DNA of 64,000 nucleotides. Source: Photobacterium aphoticum (lineage in GTDB: Bacteria; Pseudomonadota; Gammaproteobacteria; Enterobacterales; Vibrionaceae). Every line of letters begins with the position of its first letter. Within the stretch, counting starts at the first letter, position 1. The notes beneath the pieces are model-generated. The model was not told the DNA's origin, did no database searches, and was given only the letters and a program-made list of their open reading frames with translations. The DNA is taken from positions 124,001 through 188,000 of the forward strand of contig NZ_LDOV01000001.1 in assembly GCF_001029435.1 (NCBI RefSeq). The letters are read 5' to 3'. Below, in pieces: positions 59,974 to 64,000 of the stretch. The position numbers and the translations under genes were made by a program.

Positions 59974-60459
59974 TTAGTACTTACAGTTAAGAAGCAGTGT
60001 TTCTTCAATTTCACGGAAGAAGTGGGCGGTATTGATCAGCGAGGCAGCCGTCAGTCCCGGCACACCGTAGATTTCCACATCCACGCCGTACTTGGTCTGC
60101 ACTTTATCGACTAACAGATCAAAATCGCCATCGCCGGAAAGCAGGATCACGCGGTCAACGTCGGGGGCTTGTTCAATCACATCCAGCGTGATACCCACAT
60201 CCCAATCGCCCTTGGCGGAGCCGTCGCTGCGTTGGATAAAGGGTTTCAGTTTTACTTCAAAACCGATGCCGCGCAGAATATTTTGAAACTGCCCTTGTTT
60301 CTCATCACCACGGTGAATGGCGTAGGCATACGCAGCCACCACTTCTCGCCCTTGCGTGGCTTCAGCCCAAAAGGCGTTGTAGTCGAAATTACAACCGTAA
60401 GTATCTCTGACGGTGTAGTAGATGTTCTGAACATCGACAAAAATGGCAACTTTTTCCAC
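59974..60459 (-). CDS. NYN-domain (LabA-like) protein
   Basis: This 161-residue PIN-like/NYN protein starts with a GTG behind AAGAAGAG. The acidic active-site pattern of NYN nucleases is complete: VAIFVDVQNIYY, GDWDVGITLDVIE, and ILLSGDGDFDLLV. Members are predicted RNases. It is transcribed alone, convergent with the CDF-like gene and divergent from the DUF2884 gene. Confidence 0.9.
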   Translation of the reverse strand: MEKVAIFVDVQNIYYTVRDTYGCNFDYNAFWAEATQGREVVAAYAYAIHRGDEKQGQFQNILRGIGFEVKLKPFIQRSDGSAKGDWDVGITLDVIEQAPDVDRVILLSGDGDFDLLVDKVQTKYGVDVEIYGVPGLTAASLINTAHFFREIEETLLLNCKY

Positions 60460-60657
60460 AGTGACTCTTCTTTGACGCGAATAGGCGTGTAGATTAACAG
60501 ATCCTCATCACAGTCACAAAAAATGCCGTCAACAAAGTTACGCTATCACTGTGATTTCAGACGAATTCAGCCCGTTAAATGGCGTGAACTTGTCCCGATG
60601 ACTCAATCGTGTGAAAGTATAGGCGATAAAGACAACATAAAAAGACATGGTTCAACA

Positions 60658-61401
60658 ATGAAGAAAACATTTCTGGCACTGCTGCTCTTTCCTTTTTCTC
60701 TGAGCGTGCAAGCACAAAGCTGTCCGGTGAATGTACCGAACGATATTCATATTAATCCTGAACACATTGCGGTGTATCAGCAAGGTCAGCCGAAAATGCT
60801 GATTGATGAAAATAACCAGTTGTTCATTAATGGCGAAAAGATGGATTTGGATGTGGCGCAGCAAAAAGCCATTGAAGCCTATCGCGAACATGTACAGGCG
60901 TATTTGCCAAAAATGGCAGAGCTGGCGGATGACGGTGTCAGCATTGCCAATGAGGTGGTGAATGAACTGTCGACCACTTTGGGTGACAAAGAGGCCTTTG
61001 CCAAAACCCACGCATTGATCAATCAATACAGCGCGCAGGCGAAAGCGAAATTCTACCCGGAAGGGGAGTTTGTGCTGCCGGCGGATATTTTCTCAACGGT
61101 AGAGAGTGATTGGCGTCAGGAGTTTGAAACTGCCATGAAGCATGTGAGTGCGGAATCCATGGCAGCCATTTTTGCGGCCTTGTCGGCAGAGATGAAAGAC
61201 GGTGAACTGAACTTTACCGAGTTTCAGAAGAAGATGACGGACTTGAAAGATCGCATGCAGTCCACCATTACGGAGCATTCCAAAGACGTGGCAGAGCAGG
61301 CCAATGACATGTGTGATTCCGTGAAAGGTTTAGCGGAAGAAGAGCAGCAACTGCAAACCATCATTCCTGAACTGAAAAACTACCCGATGTTTGAAATCTA
61401 G
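60658..61401 (+). CDS. DUF2884 (YggN-like) exported protein
   Basis: The ATG at 60658 gives 247 residues beginning with a standard signal peptide (LLLFPFSLSVQAQS). The mature part starts CPVNVPNDIHI and has INPEHIAVYQQGQPKMLIDENNQLFINGEKMDLD, typical of YggN/DUF2884. The rest is mostly helical. Function unknown. A longer frame to 60523 adds a non-leader extension and is rejected. Confidence 0.82.
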   Translation: MKKTFLALLLFPFSLSVQAQSCPVNVPNDIHINPEHIAVYQQGQPKMLIDENNQLFINGEKMDLDVAQQKAIEAYREHVQAYLPKMAELADDGVSIANEVVNELSTTLGDKEAFAKTHALINQYSAQAKAKFYPEGEFVLPADIFSTVESDWRQEFETAMKHVSAESMAAIFAALSAEMKDGELNFTEFQKKMTDLKDRMQSTITEHSKDVAEQANDMCDSVKGLAEEEQQLQTIIPELKNYPMFEI

Positions 61402-61633
61402 GTTGCGGTTAGCCAGTGATGTGATTGGCTGTGATGTGACGCAATGTGAGCAGCAGTGACCGCCGAGATGAGCGCAATGATCGTTCATGTCTCTTACCCC
61501 GTAACGATAAAGGCATGATGGGAAAGGGTGTAAGTCACACAAAACAGACAGGTATTTTGCGTTCCATGAGGGATTGGCGGTACAGTTAAGAGAGAATGCC
61601 GATCACGGATGCTGTTAGCTCAAGGAGTCACAG

Positions 61634-61789
61634 ATGATTAAACTGGCCGTCATTGCCTTGTTACTGTTGATTGGTGGCTTGGCGATCAAATACGCAGATG
61701 AGAAGTCACAGAAGAAAATCACGTTAGGTTTAATCGGTGTGCTGGTGGTGTATGTCATCACCGTCGTCGCTTCGGAGCTGATGCGCTGA
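61634..61789 (+). CDS. Tiny membrane protein (51 residues)
   Basis: The ATG at 61634 has a strong AAGGAG site 8 nt upstream. The product has an N-terminal hydrophobic helix (MIKLAVIALLLLIGGLAIKY), a charged loop (ADEKSQKK), and a second helix, so it is a hairpin in the inner membrane. It is a stand-alone gene between the DUF2884 gene and the ygiQ terminator. Function unknown; the clear ribosome site makes a real gene likely. Confidence 0.68.
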   Translation: MIKLAVIALLLLIGGLAIKYADEKSQKKITLGLIGVLVVYVITVVASELMR

Positions 61790-61844
61790 ATGGATCCCAT
61801 CATTTATTAGATAAAAATTATGGGATAAAAACGCTTAGATAAAA

Positions 61845-61870
61845 AACAGCCCGCATATTTGCGGGCTGTT
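61845..61870 (-). terminator. Terminator of ygiQ
   Basis: AACAGCCCGC and GCGGGCTGTT with an ATATTT loop; six T follow on the minus strand. Confidence 0.9.
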
Positions 61871-61928
61871 CCGTATTTGTGTTGTTTGTCCGGGCTAGCA
61901 AGGAACTAGCGAGAGCGCGTCTGGAGGA

Positions 61929-64000
61929 TTAGCGAGCGCGAGACGGGCTTGGTTTGCCGCCTGAGCGTTGCTGACCACCTTGGCCTCGAGCACCTTGACC
62001 TTTAGCGCCTGCAGGGCGTGAACCGTTACGTTGTGGACGGTTCCCCCCGTTTCCATTGGCACCATTGTTGCCGTTACGGCTGCTCTGGTTGCCATTACCG
62101 TGTGGCTTACCTTGACCGGCTGGCTTACCACCGGTTGCACGTTGACCCGGCTTACCTTTGCCAGCACCTGTGCCAGCCGGTTTGTGGTTGCCACCGGTAC
62201 CACGTTTACCGTCTTTACGGATATCAGGCTGGTTCGGGTGCTTGGTCGCAAAGCGTTTCGCACCGTGACGGCCTGAACCACGGCGTTCTGCCGGTGTCAT
62301 TTCCGCTTCACTGCCTTCAGCCGGCACCAAACAGTTAGCACGATCGCCAATCAGGTGCTTTTTACCCATATTGACCAGAGCCTCACGGATCAACGACCAG
62401 TTCAGCGGGTCATGGTAACGCAGTAGGGCTTTGTGCAAGCGACGCTGGCGCTCACCTTTGGCCACAAACAAATCTTCACGCTTCTTGTATTTCACACGCT
62501 TCAGCGGGTTAGTTTCCGAGTGGTACATCGCTGTCGCGTTACACATTGGAGACGGATAGAAGTTCTGAACCTGATCACACTGGTAATCGTTCTTCTTCAG
62601 CCATAGCGCCAGGTTCAGCATGTCTTCATCCGTTGAGCCCGGGTGAGCTGAAATGAAGTATGGGATCAGGTACTGTTTCTTACCGGCTTCCATGCTGTAC
62701 TTTTCAAACATTTCTTTGAAGCGATCATAGGTGCCCATGCCCGGCTTCATCATCAGATCCAGTGTGCCTTTCTCTGTGTGCTCTGGCGCAATTTTCAGGT
62801 AGCCACCTACGTGGTGTGTCACCAACTCACGTACGTATTCTGGTGATTCTACCGCCAAGTCATAACGGACACCGGAGGCGATCATGATCTTCTTGATGCC
62901 TTTCACGCTGCGTGCTTTACGGTACAGGTCGATCGTGTGTTTATGGTCTGTGTTTAGCTTTTCACAGATTTTCGGGAAAATACACGACGGACGGCGACAG
63001 TTTGCTTCGGCTTTGTCATCAGAACAGCCCAGGCGGTACATGTTCGCTGTTGGGCCACCCAAATCAGAAATGGTACCGGTAAAGCCAGGGACTTTATCGC
63101 GGATCTCTTCCAGCTCATTGATGATCGACTCGTGTGAGCGGTTTTGAATGATGCGGCCTTCGTGTTCGGTGATCGAACAGAAAGAACAGCCACCAAAACA
63201 GCCGCGCATGATATTGACCGAGGTCTTGATCATGTCATAGGCTGGAATTTTTGCTTTGCCGTAACGAGGGTGAGGAATACGTGCAAACGGCAAGCCGAAT
63301 ACAAAGTCCATCTCTTCGGTGGTCAATGGGATCGGCGCTTTGTTCACCCACAGTTCGCGATCTGCGTGTTTTTGTACCAACGCACGACCAGAGTGCGGGT
63401 TGGTTTCCAGGTGCATTACACGGCTGGCGTGCGCGTACAGAATACGGTCATTCGCCAGTTTTTCGTAGGACGGCAGACGGACAACCGTGGTCGCAGCATC
63501 GTGGCGTGACGGGCGTACGTGTACCACTTGCGGTTGTTCTTTTTCTGCGTCTTTGTTTGTGGCGCAGGTTTCTTCCGTCGCATACGGGTTAATCATCGCC
63601 ATTGGGCGACCTGGCTTTTCGATGCGTGATGAGTCGATCTCTTTGTAGTGCTCAGGGATCTCCTTCATCATCACCGCTGTACCCGCAATGTTGGTCAGCG
63701 TTTTGATGTCTTCGCCATTAGAAAGGCGGTGTGCGACTTCCACCAACGCACGCTCGGCGTTACCGAATAGCAGAATGTCAGCTTTGGCATCCATCAGTAC
63801 AGAACGGCGAACTTTATCTGACCAGTAGTCGTAGTGAGCCAGACGACGCAAGCTTGCCTCGATACCACCCAGTACCACAGGGGTGTCTTTGTACGCTTCT
63901 CGACAACGCTGTGAGTACACCAGTACTGCACGGTCAGGGCGCTTACCGCCTTCGTTGTTTGGCGTGTAGGCATCATCGTGACGCAGTTTACGGTCAGCGG
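61929..64000 (-). CDS. ygiQ: YgiQ-family radical SAM protein, 5' end outside window
   Basis: The frame is open to the right edge, so the first roughly 140 codons are missing; the visible 690 codons start at [14 protein letters not shown]. YgiQ (UPF0313) features are [21 protein letters not shown], the radical SAM motif [12 protein letters not shown] (CxxxCxxC), and [15 protein letters not shown]. After the UPF0313 core the C-terminal 110 residues form a Gly/Arg/Asn/Pro-rich, low-complexity basic tail, longer than in E. coli YgiQ. The reaction is unknown. It has its own terminator. Confidence 0.93.
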   Translation of the reverse strand, partial: ADRKLRHDDAYTPNNEGGKRPDRAVLVYSQRCREAYKDTPVVLGGIEASLRRLAHYDYWSDKVRRSVLMDAKADILLFGNAERALVEVAHRLSNGEDIKTLTNIAGTAVMMKEIPEHYKEIDSSRIEKPGRPMAMINPYATEETCATNKDAEKEQPQVVHVRPSRHDAATTVVRLPSYEKLANDRILYAHASRVMHLETNPHSGRALVQKHADRELWVNKAPIPLTTEEMDFVFGLPFARIPHPRYGKAKIPAYDMIKTSVNIMRGCFGGCSFCSITEHEGRIIQNRSHESIINELEEIRDKVPGFTGTISDLGGPTANMYRLGCSDDKAEANCRRPSCIFPKICEKLNTDHKHTIDLYRKARSVKGIKKIMIASGVRYDLAVESPEYVRELVTHHVGGYLKIAPEHTEKGTLDLMMKPGMGTYDRFKEMFEKYSMEAGKKQYLIPYFISAHPGSTDEDMLNLALWLKKNDYQCDQVQNFYPSPMCNATAMYHSETNPLKRVKYKKREDLFVAKGERQRRLHKALLRYHDPLNWSLIREALVNMGKKHLIGDRANCLVPAEGSEAEMTPAERRGSGRHGAKRFATKHPNQPDIRKDGKRGTGGNHKPAGTGAGKGKPGQRATGGKPAGQGKPHGNGNQSSRNGNNGANGNGGNRPQRNGSRPAGAKGQGARGQGGQQRSGGKPSPSRAR

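Overview
The window looks like chromosomal DNA of a marine gammaproteobacterium, most likely a member of the Vibrionaceae. Pointers are a secreted chitin-active LPMO with two chitin-binding modules, YdiJ, YgiQ, BrnQ, an AmmeMemoRadiSam set, a TonB-receptor/YfiR/GGDEF operon, and several small families that I know mainly from Vibrio relatives (DUF3541, DUF2947, DUF2884). The genus is not resolved. Almost all the DNA is ordinary single-copy chromosome. Two stretches (about 2.0-5.4 kb and 22.7-25.8 kb) are visibly AT-rich and carry lipoproteins, an IS element and gene fragments, so they look accessory.

Layout. 0.1-6.0 kb: two nearly identical copies of a secreted-protein gene flank an intact IS3-family element and a four-gene CsgG/lipoprotein operon; the second copy has lost its proper signal peptide. 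6.0-11.0 kb: a phased short-repeat tract, a structured leader, an overlapping pair of CNNM/CBS membrane proteins, then a DUF1007 + NicO metal-transport pair behind a Zur-like operator. 11-14.3 kb: LPMO and a DUF3541 protein. 14.4-17.0 kb: AMMECR1-MEMO-radical SAM set. 17.2-22.6 kb: glutaredoxin, then a TetR regulator divergent from an RND efflux pair with two matching operators. 22.7-25.8 kb: AT-rich lipoprotein and secreted genes of unknown function and a beta-barrel fragment. 26.1-27.7 kb: brnQ preceded by what reads as a branched-chain amino-acid attenuator with an Ile/Val-rich leader peptide. 28.5-30.1 kb: a KdgK-like kinase and a Cys-Gly-Leu tRNA cluster with a decayed tRNA-Gly piece. 30.2-34.2 kb: a divergent endonuclease V and a chemoreceptor/solute-binding-protein pair. 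34.6-37.9 kb: PxpABC 5-oxoprolinase with a gamma-glutamylcyclotransferase-like protein. 37.9-41.6 kb: DUF3108, acyl-CoA ligase and small proteins. 41.7-49.2 kb: two TonB-receptor paralogues, YfiR and a CHASE8-like/PAS/GGDEF cyclase. 49.5-64 kb: pirin, a FAN1-like VRR-NUC nuclease, a Nudix-PAP2 fusion, YdiJ, AqpZ, LysR, a CDF-like transporter, a NYN protein, DUF2884, a tiny membrane protein, and YgiQ running off the right edge.

How parts fit together. 5-Oxoproline formed by a GGCT-like enzyme would be opened to glutamate by PxpABC. TonB receptors, YfiR and the cyclase form a plausible envelope-to-c-di-GMP signalling line, and both receptor genes have a similar promoter with a CRP-like site about 62 bp upstream of the predicted start. 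The brnQ leader couples transporter expression to Ile/Val supply. The strongest candidates for a closer look are the brnQ attenuator, the TonB-receptor/YfiR/GGDEF operon with duplicated promoter architecture, the Nudix-PAP2 protein lacking the PAP2 nucleophile, and the helically phased repeats beside the duplicated secreted gene. All family names rest on reading the protein sequence; no database search was possible.
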